From contig JAZRMK010000046.1 of assembly GCA_045647525.1 (NCBI GenBank), forward strand, positions 1 through 20,803: a stretch of 20,803 nucleotides of DNA. Reading direction: 5' to 3'. The notes beneath the pieces are model-generated. The model was given only the letters and a program-made list of their open reading frames with translations. It did not search any database and was not told the DNA's origin. The position numbers were made by a program, and so were the translations under genes. Shown piece after piece: positions 8,821-15,672 of the stretch (its first letter is position 1; each line of letters begins with the position of its first letter). This DNA is from UMGS172 sp045647525 (GTDB taxonomy: Bacteria > Bacillota > Clostridia > Oscillospirales > Acutalibacteraceae).

Positions 8821-8831
8821 GACAACTAAAT

Positions 8832-10880
8832 TTATGCTTGTGCGTCGGCGATTACCTTCTGCGATACAAACGGAGGAGCCTCCTCATATCTTTCAAATTT
8901 GAAATCGAATACTGCTCTTCCCTGGGCAATAGAACGCATCACTGTTGCAAAGTCGCCCATTTCCGACATAGGAACTTCTGCAATAATTTCCTGCTTTCTG
9001 CCGGCTACGGGATTCATACCCAAAACTCTTCCGCGACGCTTGTTTATGTCACCTATAACATCGCCCATAACATCGTCAGGTATAGTAACATTGAGAGTTC
9101 CGATAGGCTCCAACAAAGTGGGTTGTGCCTGCGGGATACCTGCTTTAAATGCGGCTGCTGCTGCCATCTTGAAAGACATTTCGGACGAATCAACGGGGTG
9201 ATAAGAACCGTCTACAAGTATTGCTTTAAGTCCTACGACAGGATAGCCTGCCAGAGTACCCTTCTTGACACAGTCGCGAAGTCCTGCTTCAACTGCGGGG
9301 AAGAAATTCTTGGGAACTGCACCGCCGAATACTTTCTCCTCGAAAATCATTTCATCGCTGTCACAAGGTTCAAACTCGATCCATACATCACCAAACTGAC
9401 CGTGTCCACCCGACTGCTTCTTATGTCTGCCCTGGACCTTGATCTTCTTTTTAATGGTTTCACGGTATGCTACCTTGGGAACGGAAAGTGTAACCTCAAC
9501 ACCGAACTTAGCTTTAAGTTTTGAAGCCACAACATCGATATGCTGCTCACCGAGACCCGATACAACCTGCTCTCTTGTTTCCTTATCGGTCATAACGGTA
9601 ACGGTAGGATCCTCATCAACAATACGAGCAAGACCCTGCGCAACCTTTTCTTCCTCACCCTTCTTAGCAGCCTTAATGCACATAGAAAGACTGGGTTTCG
9701 GGAATGCGGGCGGAATAATTTCAACAAGACGTCCGACAGCGCAAAGTGTATCACCCGTCTTAACATCACCAAGCTTTGCGACTGCACCGATATCGCCTGC
9801 TGCTACACAGTCTGCATCTTCCTGCTTGCCGCCTTTAAGCCACATGATCTTACCGATCTTTTCCTCTTCACCGGTACGGGTGTTGACAAGCTTCATATCG
9901 GGCTTTACAGTGCCACCGATAACCTTGAAATAGGACATCTTGCCTACAAACGGGTCAGCAATGGTTTTAAATACTACGGCAGCAACCGGTGCTGCATCGT
10001 TACAGTTCATCTTACCCAAAGCATCACCGTTCTTGATATTATAAGCACGGGTTGCAGCCGAAGGTGCGATATCGGCCAAAATGTCAAGGCAAAGACCGAC
10101 TGCGGCACCTGTCTGGTTAATACCGCAGAATACGGGCGATATATCACCCGAAGCCATACCCTTTGACAATGCAGCCTTTATTTCGTCAGCGGTAAACTCC
10201 TCTCCGCCGAAATATTTTTCCATCAAAGCCTCATCGACACTTGCAACCGCCTCCAACATAACGTCACGCATATTGGAAATATCAGCATTATCGGGCATAT
10301 CGGTTTCAACCTTTGCTATGCCATCGCATTTGTAAGCCTTGCCTGCAATAAGGTCGATAAACGAAACAACGGTTTCACCCTCAACATAAGGAATAACAAC
10401 GGGACAAACAACTGCACCGTAGTGTGCGGTAAGGGTTGAAATTACTCTGTAAAAATATGCTCTCGGAGAATCGAGCTTTCCGACGAAGAACGCAACCGGC
10501 ACACCTGCCTCACGGGCGGAATCATAGTTTAACTGAGCGCCTACTGTAAGACCCGATTTACCCGACAAAGCAATCAATGCACAATCGGCAGCAGTAAGTG
10601 CTTCACTGACACCACCGGCAAAATCAAAAAGTCCGGGCGCGTCAACAAGATTCAATTTATAATCGTTATATTCCAACTGGTAAACAGCAGTCGAAACGGA
10701 CGTTCCCCTCTTCTTTTCTTCGGCATCAAAATCCATCACGGTCGTTCCGTCGGCAGTCTTGCCTATACGGTCAGTCTTACCTGCCGAGTAAAGCATTGCC
10801 TCGCAAAGAGTTGTCTTACCCGAAGAACCGTGACCCAACAAAGCTATGGTTTTAATTTTACCGATATCATATTGTTTCAT
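8832..10880 (-). CDS. EF-G-like translational GTPase paralogue with degenerate G motifs
   Basis: Full-length EF-G architecture of 682 residues from ATG 10880 (MKQYDIGKIKTIALLGHG). An ATG three codons earlier (10889) abuts the AGGGG with no spacing, so the later start is preferred. The P-loop GHGSSGKT is at 16-23, and domain II, domain III (EDPTVTV, GLGEQHIDVV), domain IV (RHKKQSGGHGQFGDV) and domain V follow. It resembles the EF-G2-type branch rather than the housekeeping fusA of a str operon. Odd points: G3 reads DAPGLFDF (80-87), so the catalytic His of DTPGH is Leu84; G4 reads GKLD (134-137) instead of NKxD; and the G5 region reads CGINQTG instead of GSAxKNxG. It is monocistronic, between its own promoter/leader and a strong terminator. 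EF-G fold is certain; translocase activity is not. Confidence 0.9.
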   Translation of the reverse strand: MKQYDIGKIKTIALLGHGSSGKTTLCEAMLYSAGKTDRIGKTADGTTVMDFDAEEKKRGTSVSTAVYQLEYNDYKLNLVDAPGLFDFAGGVSEALTAADCALIALSGKSGLTVGAQLNYDSAREAGVPVAFFVGKLDSPRAYFYRVISTLTAHYGAVVCPVVIPYVEGETVVSFIDLIAGKAYKCDGIAKVETDMPDNADISNMRDVMLEAVASVDEALMEKYFGGEEFTADEIKAALSKGMASGDISPVFCGINQTGAAVGLCLDILADIAPSAATRAYNIKNGDALGKMNCNDAAPVAAVVFKTIADPFVGKMSYFKVIGGTVKPDMKLVNTRTGEEEKIGKIMWLKGGKQEDADCVAAGDIGAVAKLGDVKTGDTLCAVGRLVEIIPPAFPKPSLSMCIKAAKKGEEEKVAQGLARIVDEDPTVTVMTDKETREQVVSGLGEQHIDVVASKLKAKFGVEVTLSVPKVAYRETIKKKIKVQGRHKKQSGGHGQFGDVWIEFEPCDSDEMIFEEKVFGGAVPKNFFPAVEAGLRDCVKKGTLAGYPVVGLKAILVDGSYHPVDSSEMSFKMAAAAAFKAGIPQAQPTLLEPIGTLNVTIPDDVMGDVIGDINKRRGRVLGMNPVAGRKQEIIAEVPMSEMGDFATVMRSIAQGRAVFDFKFERYEEAPPFVSQKVIADAQA

Positions 10881-10888
10881 GAGAACCA

Positions 10889-10913
10889 TCCCCTAAAATA
10901 ATATTTTTTGGAA
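10889..10913 (-). promoter_or_regulatory. Possible weak hairpin covering the ribosome binding site of the EF-G-like gene
   Basis: On the minus strand TTCCAAAA (10913-10906) can pair with TTTT and GGGA/AGGGG (10898-10889), enclosing an A/T loop and leaving one or two bulged bases. The paired 3' arm contains the AGGGG that serves the ATG at 10880. It starts immediately after the tandem stop codons of the leader ORF, where a terminating ribosome could open it. The pairing is A/T-rich and weak; this is an inference only. Confidence 0.3.
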
Positions 10914-10916
10914 CTA

Positions 10917-10979
10917 TTACGACAAAGTGTGTCGTTTGTTGTGCATATTCAACAAATTTAAGTCACACTTATGTACCAT
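10917..10979 (-). CDS. Candidate 20-residue leader peptide upstream of the EF-G-like gene
   Basis: Small ORF in the untranslated leader, ATG at 10979 and tandem stops TAA-TAG at 10919-10914. It encodes MVHKCDLNLLNMHNKRHTLS. An AAGGA 6 bases upstream gives good ribosome-binding spacing, and the promoter would start transcription only about 11 bases before the ATG, so it would be the first frame met by a ribosome. The ORF spans the whole leader hairpin (10925-10970), so its translation would necessarily unfold that structure. Position and layout recall leader-peptide attenuators upstream of tet(M)-, erm- and cat-type genes. A 20-codon frame can easily arise by chance, so the case rests on placement, spacing and overlap, not on length. 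Confidence 0.45.
   Translation of the reverse strand: MVHKCDLNLLNMHNKRHTLS
10925..10970 (-). promoter_or_regulatory. Two-part stem-loop in the 5' leader of the EF-G-like gene
   Basis: Minus-strand RNA: outer stem AAGTGTG (10970-10964) with CACACTT (10931-10925), then an internal loop, then inner stem TTTGTTG (10956-10950) with CAACAAA (10941-10935) around an 8-base loop. Both stems are perfect 7-bp pairs. No T-run follows, so it is not an intrinsic terminator. It lies entirely within the leader ORF. Its role is unknown; a translation-coupled switch is a reasonable guess. Confidence 0.55.
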
Positions 10980-10996
10980 TTTTATTCCTTTTGTTC

Positions 10997-11025
10997 ATTA
11001 TATCACAGTGATTACAATAATGCAA
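10997..11025 (-). promoter_or_regulatory. Consensus sigma-A promoter of the EF-G-like gene
   Basis: Minus strand TTGCAT (11025-11020), 17 bases, TATAAT (11002-10997), with TGA directly before the -10 (extended -10). Expected start of transcription is near 10990, giving a leader of about 110 bases before the ATG at 10880. This is the best promoter match in the window and points to strong constitutive transcription, with any control acting in the leader. Confidence 0.87.
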
Positions 11026-11069
11026 GCAAAGTTTGTAAGATTCTTTCTTTCTTTTGGCAATAAATTTTC

Positions 11070-11118
11070 AAAAGAAAAACGATCAACTGTCCACACTAAT
11101 ATGTACGGTTGATCGTTT
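11070..11118 (-). terminator. Rho-independent terminator of radC
   Basis: Stem AAACGATCAAC (11077-11087) with GTTGATCGTTT (11108-11118), 11 perfect pairs that extend by three more with one mismatch; loop 14-20 bases. On the minus strand the stem runs into TTTTTCTTTTG. It begins 17 bases after the radC stop. A second A/T-rich 9-bp inverted repeat (11048-11056 with 11069-11077) follows and may be incidental. Together with the promoter at 10997-11025 this accounts for most of the 245-base gap between radC and the EF-G-like gene. Confidence 0.85.
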
Positions 11119-11134
11119 ATATTTAACACTATTT

Positions 11135-11854
11135 TTATTTGCCGAAAAGATGTCTGAATGCACGTGACAGTGCCATTGACGTATACTCCTCACCTGCTAC
11201 GATAATGTGGTCGATAAGGTTAACACCTATCGAACTCAATGTCTTGACAAGTTCCTGAGTGGCATCAATATCACTCTTTGACGGCAAAGGTATTCCTCCG
11301 GGATGATTATGTGCCACTACAACCGCGGCGGTTTTAGGATATTTCATTGCTGTTTCGACGATCTTACGGAAATTGACAACGACCTCCGAAACATCGCCTT
11401 CACAAACCTGCTCCGAGCAAAGCACTCTGCAACGGTTGTCGAGATAAATTGCCATTACTCTTTCGTTAAGCACGCCCGAATACATTTCAACAAAATACTT
11501 GCCGCATTCCGAAGGGTCGTTTAAACTTTTAGCCTTGGCGGACTCTTCGTGGTACGCATGACTTAAAGGAAGTATCATCTTTATAAGAGTTGCTCCGTTA
11601 TATGTAATACCGGGAACCTTCATCAGTTCATCGACGCTTGCCTCAAATACCGCAGTAAAAGAGCCAAAGTGATCTATCAGCTTATGCGCCAATTCATTCG
11701 TATCTTTTCGAGGCACACAGTAATACAGCAACATTTCCATTATCTCATGAGGATGCATATTGCTGAACTCTTTCTTATTAAACTTTTCCCTCATCCTGTT
11801 GCGGTGACCCTCATGGACTCCGCCGTTTTTGACGTTATTATTTTTAGTTGCCAT
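11135..11854 (-). CDS. radC: RadC family JAB/MPN metalloprotein
   Basis: 239 residues, near normal length. A helix-hairpin-helix-like N-terminal part (VPGITYNGATLIK at about 80-92) precedes the JAB1/MPN domain with the zinc motif HNHPGG...SKSD, giving His182, His184 and Asp195, and an upstream Glu131 in NERVMAIYLD. The historical name implies DNA repair, but that role is not supported in E. coli and the true function is unsettled; metal-dependent hydrolase chemistry is inferred from the motif. ATG is preceded by AAGGGAAAG. It is a single-gene unit with its own promoter and terminator, divergent from the rhamnose operon. In many Clostridia radC lies directly upstream of mreB; here it is on the far side of the rhamnose operon. 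Confidence 0.95.
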   Translation of the reverse strand: MATKNNNVKNGGVHEGHRNRMREKFNKKEFSNMHPHEIMEMLLYYCVPRKDTNELAHKLIDHFGSFTAVFEASVDELMKVPGITYNGATLIKMILPLSHAYHEESAKAKSLNDPSECGKYFVEMYSGVLNERVMAIYLDNRCRVLCSEQVCEGDVSEVVVNFRKIVETAMKYPKTAAVVVAHNHPGGIPLPSKSDIDATQELVKTLSSIGVNLIDHIIVAGEEYTSMALSRAFRHLFGK

Positions 11855-11887
11855 ATTCTTTCCCTTAAACCAAGTCTTATTTCCAAA

Positions 11888-11916
11888 ATAATATCACTTA
11901 AAATGAAATTTTTCAA
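11888..11916 (-). promoter_or_regulatory. Sigma-A promoter of radC
   Basis: Minus strand TTGAAA (11916-11911), 17 bases, TATTAT (11893-11888), with TGA before the -10. Expected transcription start near 11881, about 27 bases before the ATG. It is back to back with the promoter at 11939-11967; the two -35 boxes are only 22 bases apart. Confidence 0.78.
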
Positions 11917-11938
11917 CCGTATTTTGCTAAATAAACTA

Positions 11939-11967
11939 TTGAATAACAAATAAAGCCGTGATAAAAT
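11939..11967 (+). promoter_or_regulatory. Sigma-A promoter of the glycosyltransferase-rmlD-rmlC operon
   Basis: TTGAAT (11939-11944), 17 bases, TAAAAT (11962-11967), with TGA before the -10. Expected start near 11974, about 31 bases before the TTG start codon. GGAGG lies at 11992-11996. Confidence 0.78.
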
Positions 11968-12004
11968 ATATAGGTAAAATTATGTTTTAACGGAGGCGGG
12001 CAAT

Positions 12005-12778
12005 TTGGATAACAAGAGTACTGTTTCACTTTGTATAGTAACATACAACAATTCCGATAAAATCGGTATAGCGGTATCTTCTATTGCAAACAACACAAAA
12101 CTCCCCTATACCCTTTATATTTCGGACAACGGTTCTTGCGATGACACCATTGAAAAGGTGCTCTATGCCGATCCCACCGCCGTCATTTTGAAAAACAACG
12201 AAAATCTGGGATTTGGCAAAGGGCACAACAAAGTTTTGCCTTTAATTGATTCAAAATACCACGCAGTTGTTAATCCTGACATATCGTTTGATTATGATGT
12301 AGTAAAGGAAATCTGCGATTATATGGACGCACATCCCGAGGTCGTTATGGCTACTCCCAAGGTGCTTATGACCGACGGAACGGAACAGTTATTACCCAAA
12401 CCCAGACCTACCATAAAATACCTTGCCGCAAGAAGACTGCATCTTTCAAAAAGATTGTCCGACGAATATTCGAGAGCAAATGAAGTTTTCACAGAACCCA
12501 CCGAAATTGACTTTTGCACCGGTTGTTTCTTTATTATGAGAACCGATGTTTTCAAAACTTTGAAGGGTTTTGACGACCGATTCTTTATGTATATGGAGGA
12601 TGCCGACATTACTCTTCGCGCACTGGAATACGGCAAGGTGATGTTCCTTCCCCATTCCCATATCACACACGGTTGGGAAAAAAGCAGTGCAAAGAGTTTC
12701 AAATACTTTATGATTCACCTTTCTTCTATGATAAAATTCCTTTGGAAACACAGAAGAAATCGCGGTAAAAAAATATGA
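12005..12778 (+). CDS. GT2 glycosyltransferase, WbbL-like, probable rhamnosyltransferase
   Basis: 257 residues with a GT-A fold. The N-terminal nucleotide-sugar site shows SLCIVTYNN and ENLGFGKGHN, and the DXD-like metal site is NPD at 90-92. The acceptor/catalytic region GCFFIMRTDVF...FDDRFFMYMEDADI (about 173-202, with Glu198-Asp199 and Asp201) is the family 2 signature seen in WbbL-type rhamnosyltransferases. A basic, partly hydrophobic C-terminus suggests membrane association. The start is TTG at 12005 with GGAGG and 8-base spacing; no ATG fits. It overlaps rmlD by 4 bases, so co-translation with dTDP-rhamnose enzymes supports rhamnose as donor sugar. The acceptor, possibly a lipid-linked GlcNAc as for WbbL, is inference. 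Confidence 0.88.
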   Translation: MDNKSTVSLCIVTYNNSDKIGIAVSSIANNTKLPYTLYISDNGSCDDTIEKVLYADPTAVILKNNENLGFGKGHNKVLPLIDSKYHAVVNPDISFDYDVVKEICDYMDAHPEVVMATPKVLMTDGTEQLLPKPRPTIKYLAARRLHLSKRLSDEYSRANEVFTEPTEIDFCTGCFFIMRTDVFKTLKGFDDRFFMYMEDADITLRALEYGKVMFLPHSHITHGWEKSSAKSFKYFMIHLSSMIKFLWKHRRNRGKKI

Positions 12779-13668
12779 AGATAGTAATTACCGGTGCCAA
12801 CGGACAGTTGGGTTCGGCTTTGAAAAACCTTTTAAAGAATGATGACAGCGCTATCGGAAGGATACCCGAGATTTACAAAGACGCCGAAATAATAGGTGTT
12901 GATGTTGATACTCTTGATATTACCGACAGCGATGCAGTTTTAGAGTTTATAAACGATTCAAGACCTGATCTGATCATCAACTGTGCGGCTATGACCAATG
13001 TTGACGGCTGTGAGGAAACGCCGGATCTGGCAGACAGAATCAACGCAAAAGGTCCTTTGAATTTAAGCATAGCCGCCAAGTGTGTCGGTGCAAAACTTTT
13101 GCACATTTCGACCGACTATGTCTTTTCCGGCGATGCCGACACACCTTATGTAGAAACCGACGAGTGCGGTCCGGTGACCGCTTACGGCAGAAGTAAGTTG
13201 GAAGGCGAACAGAATGTGCTTTTAAACTGCGATAAAGCCTTTGTTGTGCGTACTTCCTGGCTCTACGGACTTTTAGGTTCTAATTTTGTAAAAACCATAC
13301 GCCGTGTTGCCAAGGAAAAGGGTGTTTTAACGGTAGTTGACGACCAACGCGGTAACCCTACCAACGCAGAGGATCTATGCTACCACATCTTAAAAATTGC
13401 CGAAACCGAAAATTTCGGTATATATCACTGCACAGGTGACGGCGAATGTTCGTGGTACGATTTTGCAGTAAAAATTTTAGAATACTCTTCAATTCCCTGC
13501 AAGATTTCACCCTGCACCACCGACGAGTCAGGCAGAAAAGCCAAGAGGCCTGCCTATTCTTCGTTAAGAAACTTAAAGTTAGAACAGACCGTCGGTGATA
13601 ATATGCGTAACTGGCAAGTTGCTTTAAAGGAATTTATTGAAAAATTAAGTGCGGCAGAAAGCCGTTAA
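12775..13668 (+). CDS. rmlD: dTDP-4-dehydrorhamnose reductase
   Basis: Last step of dTDP-L-rhamnose synthesis: NAD(P)H-dependent reduction of the 4-keto group. The 297 residues form an extended short-chain dehydrogenase. The nucleotide motif is GANGQLG at 7-13; the catalytic triad appears as Thr113 in STDYVFSG, Tyr137 and Lys141 in YGRSK. VRTSWLYG and VDDQRGNPT are RmlD-typical. ATGA overlaps the glycosyltransferase stop, and rmlC follows after 24 bases. The earlier pathway genes rmlA and rmlB are not in the window. Confidence 0.95.
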   Translation: MKIVITGANGQLGSALKNLLKNDDSAIGRIPEIYKDAEIIGVDVDTLDITDSDAVLEFINDSRPDLIINCAAMTNVDGCEETPDLADRINAKGPLNLSIAAKCVGAKLLHISTDYVFSGDADTPYVETDECGPVTAYGRSKLEGEQNVLLNCDKAFVVRTSWLYGLLGSNFVKTIRRVAKEKGVLTVVDDQRGNPTNAEDLCYHILKIAETENFGIYHCTGDGECSWYDFAVKILEYSSIPCKISPCTTDESGRKAKRPAYSSLRNLKLEQTVGDNMRNWQVALKEFIEKLSAAESR

Positions 13669-13692
13669 ATAAACTCAAATTGAGGTTTTAAA

Positions 13693-14244
13693 ATGGGTAA
13701 ATTTAATTTTATAAAAACCGAGATCGAAGGCGTAATAATCGTTGAACCAACCGTTTATAAGGACGAACGCGGGTATTTTATGGAAACATATCAATACAAC
13801 GATTTTGCTGCTGCAGGTATTGACGTAAAGTTTGTTCAGGATAATCAGTCAATGTCGAAAAAGGGCGTTTTGCGCGGGCTTCATTTTCAAAAGCAATTTC
13901 CGCAGGCAAAACTCGTCCGCGTCATAAGTGGTGAGGTTTTCGATGTTGCGGTTGACCTGCGCGAAGGCAGCGCTACATACGGAAAGTACATCGGTGCTTT
14001 GCTGTCAGCTGAAAACAAGCGTCAATTTTACATTCCGAAGGGCTTTGCGCACGGATTCTTAGTGCTTTCTGATGAAGCCGAATTTTCCTACAAAGTCGAT
14101 GACTTCTATCACCCCAACGATGAAGGGGGTCTTGCTTGGGACGACCCCGATATAAATATCCAGTGGCCTATTGCGGAAGGAATGGAAATAATACTTGCCG
14201 AAAAAGACCGAGCAAATCCTTCCTTAAAAGAGTTGAATAAGTAA
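13693..14244 (+). CDS. rmlC: dTDP-4-dehydrorhamnose 3,5-epimerase
   Basis: Epimerises dTDP-4-keto-6-deoxyglucose at C3 and C5, the step before RmlD. The 183 residues are a cupin of normal length. Family blocks: DERGYFMETYQ, VQDNQS, GVLRGLHFQ with catalytic His64, GEVFDVAVDLR, FYIPKGFAHGF with His120, and LAWDDPDINIQWP. The pathway stretch usually reading DYY is DDFYHP here, keeping one tyrosine. GAGG lies 8 bases before the ATG. Last gene of the operon, followed immediately by a terminator. Confidence 0.95.
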   Translation: MGKFNFIKTEIEGVIIVEPTVYKDERGYFMETYQYNDFAAAGIDVKFVQDNQSMSKKGVLRGLHFQKQFPQAKLVRVISGEVFDVAVDLREGSATYGKYIGALLSAENKRQFYIPKGFAHGFLVLSDEAEFSYKVDDFYHPNDEGGLAWDDPDINIQWPIAEGMEIILAEKDRANPSLKELNK

Positions 14245-14278
14245 AAAAAGGAGCTGCAAGTTTCCTTGCAGGTCTTTT
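14243..14278. terminator. Bidirectional terminator between rmlC and hisS
   Basis: CTGCAAG (14254-14260), loop TTTC, CTTGCAG (14265-14271). The stem can lengthen past a G/G mismatch into AAAGGA paired with TCTTTT. A T-run follows on the plus strand (TCTTTTGATTTT) and seven T residues follow on the minus strand. It sits between two convergent genes and serves both. Confidence 0.9.
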
Positions 14279-14282
14279 GATT

Positions 14283-15608
14283 TTAAATCTTTTCTTCCAA
14301 AGTTTCAGCCGAATCTAAAATGCCATCGATACAAGCATTGATCCTACTGTCATAAATTGCCGAAACGATACCATCGGGCAGGGTTACTTCCCTCTGTTCA
14401 CCGGTCTGCATATTTTTCAACACGCATTTGTTGTTGGCCAACTCGTCATCACCGATAACGGTACTGAATGCTGCACCTATTTTATCGGCATACTTCATTT
14501 GGGCTTTAACAGAGCGTCCGGCAACATCGGTCAATGCACTGAAACCTTCACGGCGTAATTGCATACAGAGCTTAGTTGCCTCAACGCGTGCAGCCTCACC
14601 CATTGTCGCAATATATACATCGGGTTTTGCAGGTTCGGGGAATGCTACTCCTGTGTTCTCCATAACCATAAGCAAACGCTCAATGCCCATTGCAAAGCCC
14701 AAAGACGGCAGGCTGGGGCCACCCATTTGACCAACAAGGCCGTCATAACGTCCACCGCCGCAAACAGTAGCCTGCGCACCAATGTCACCTGAAATAAGTT
14801 CAAAAACAGTCTTGGTGTAATAATCGAGCCCACGAACAATTTTAGGATTAACAATGAAGTTGATGCCAACTGCTTCTAAATGCTTTTTAACGCCCTCAAA
14901 ATGCTCCTTACACTCATCGCAGAGGTAGTCGAGCATAACGGGAGCATTTTCAGCAATACCTTTACATACGGGAGATTTGCAGTCAAGAATACGCATGGGG
15001 TTGCGTTCAAGTCTATCCTTGCAGGTTTCGCACAGTTCTTCCTCGTTTGACTTGAAGAATGACTTTAACGCCTCGTGATATTTCTTTCTGCATTCGGGAC
15101 AGCCAATAGAATTTATCTCCAACGAAAGATTGTTTATACCTATATTAGAGAGCACGGTATATGCAAATAAAATCATTTCTGCATCGGCAGCAGGATCAGC
15201 AGCACCGAACATTTCGGCACCGAACTGATGAAACTCTCTCATTCTGCCTGCCTGCGGTTTTTCGTAGCGGTAGCAACCGCCCACATAACAAGCCTTTACC
15301 GGCAACGCACCATTGACAAGTCCATGCTCTATAACAGAACGGACAACGCCAGCCGTAAACTCAGGACGAAGAGTAATGGAACGGTCACCCTTATCGGTAA
15401 ACGTATACATTTCCTTTTGAACAACGTCGGTAGTTTCACCAACGTTTTTGGTGAAAACCTCGGTATGTTCAAAAACAGGAACTCTTATTTCGTTAAAGCC
15501 GAAAAGACGAGCCGTTTCCAACATTTTGCCCTCAACAAACTGCCATTTATAACTTTCATCCGGAAGAACATCGGCAGTTCCTCTGATGGCGGTATTATAT
15601 TTTGCCAT
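14283..15608 (-). CDS. hisS: Histidyl-tRNA synthetase
   Basis: Class IIa aminoacyl-tRNA synthetase, 441 residues. Motif 2 is around CYRYEKPQAGRMREFHQFG (about 112-130). The histidine-specific blocks are LDYYTKTVFE at 261-270 and CGGGRYDGL at 283-291; motif 3 is GFAMGIERL at 304-312. The anticodon-binding domain covers about 328-412. The insertion domain carries four cysteine pairs (170/173, 193/196, 210/215, 230/233) of the kind common in Firmicutes HisRS, possibly metal-binding. ATG has AAAGGAG upstream. It lies 64 bases after mgsA with a hairpin between; that gap is too short for a T-box and no promoter was recognised, so it is probably transcribed from the MinD-like/mgsA promoter. Confidence 0.97.
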   Translation of the reverse strand: MAKYNTAIRGTADVLPDESYKWQFVEGKMLETARLFGFNEIRVPVFEHTEVFTKNVGETTDVVQKEMYTFTDKGDRSITLRPEFTAGVVRSVIEHGLVNGALPVKACYVGGCYRYEKPQAGRMREFHQFGAEMFGAADPAADAEMILFAYTVLSNIGINNLSLEINSIGCPECRKKYHEALKSFFKSNEEELCETCKDRLERNPMRILDCKSPVCKGIAENAPVMLDYLCDECKEHFEGVKKHLEAVGINFIVNPKIVRGLDYYTKTVFELISGDIGAQATVCGGGRYDGLVGQMGGPSLPSLGFAMGIERLLMVMENTGVAFPEPAKPDVYIATMGEAARVEATKLCMQLRREGFSALTDVAGRSVKAQMKYADKIGAAFSTVIGDDELANNKCVLKNMQTGEQREVTLPDGIVSAIYDSRINACIDGILDSAETLEEKI

Positions 15609-15641
15609 TTTATTTTCTCCTTTAATACATCGACAAATGTA

Positions 15642-15666
15642 AATCCTCGCTTAAAAAGCGAGGATT
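15642..15666 (-). other. Intercistronic hairpin between mgsA and hisS
   Basis: Perfect 11-bp stem AATCCTCGCTT / AAGCGAGGATT around a 3-base loop, 6 bases after the mgsA stop and 33 bases before the hisS start. On the minus strand it is followed by TACATTTG, not a real T-run, so it is at best a leaky terminator. It may instead protect or process the mRNA. It does not cover the hisS ribosome binding site. Confidence 0.7.
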
Positions 15667-15672
15667 GTTAAT

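Noticed and set aside
8838..9524. 228-codon plus-strand frame opposite the EF-G-like gene
   Set aside because: Composition is unlike a protein domain and it lies wholly antisense to conserved EF-G domains IV-V.
8832..10880. Tet(M)-type ribosomal protection (tetracycline resistance) protein
   Set aside because: The N-terminus and the domain IV tip (HKKQSGGHGQFG) follow the EF-G2-type pattern, not the Tet(M) opening with AHVDAGKT. Resistance cannot be claimed.
11048..11077. A/T-rich 9-bp inverted repeat next to the radC terminator
   Set aside because: Built from T and A runs and overlapping the terminator's T-tract; likely chance, so not listed as a separate element.
15609..15672. T-box riboswitch upstream of hisS
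   Set aside because: Only 64 bases separate mgsA and hisS; no specifier stem or T-box sequence can fit, and the hairpin lacks terminator features.
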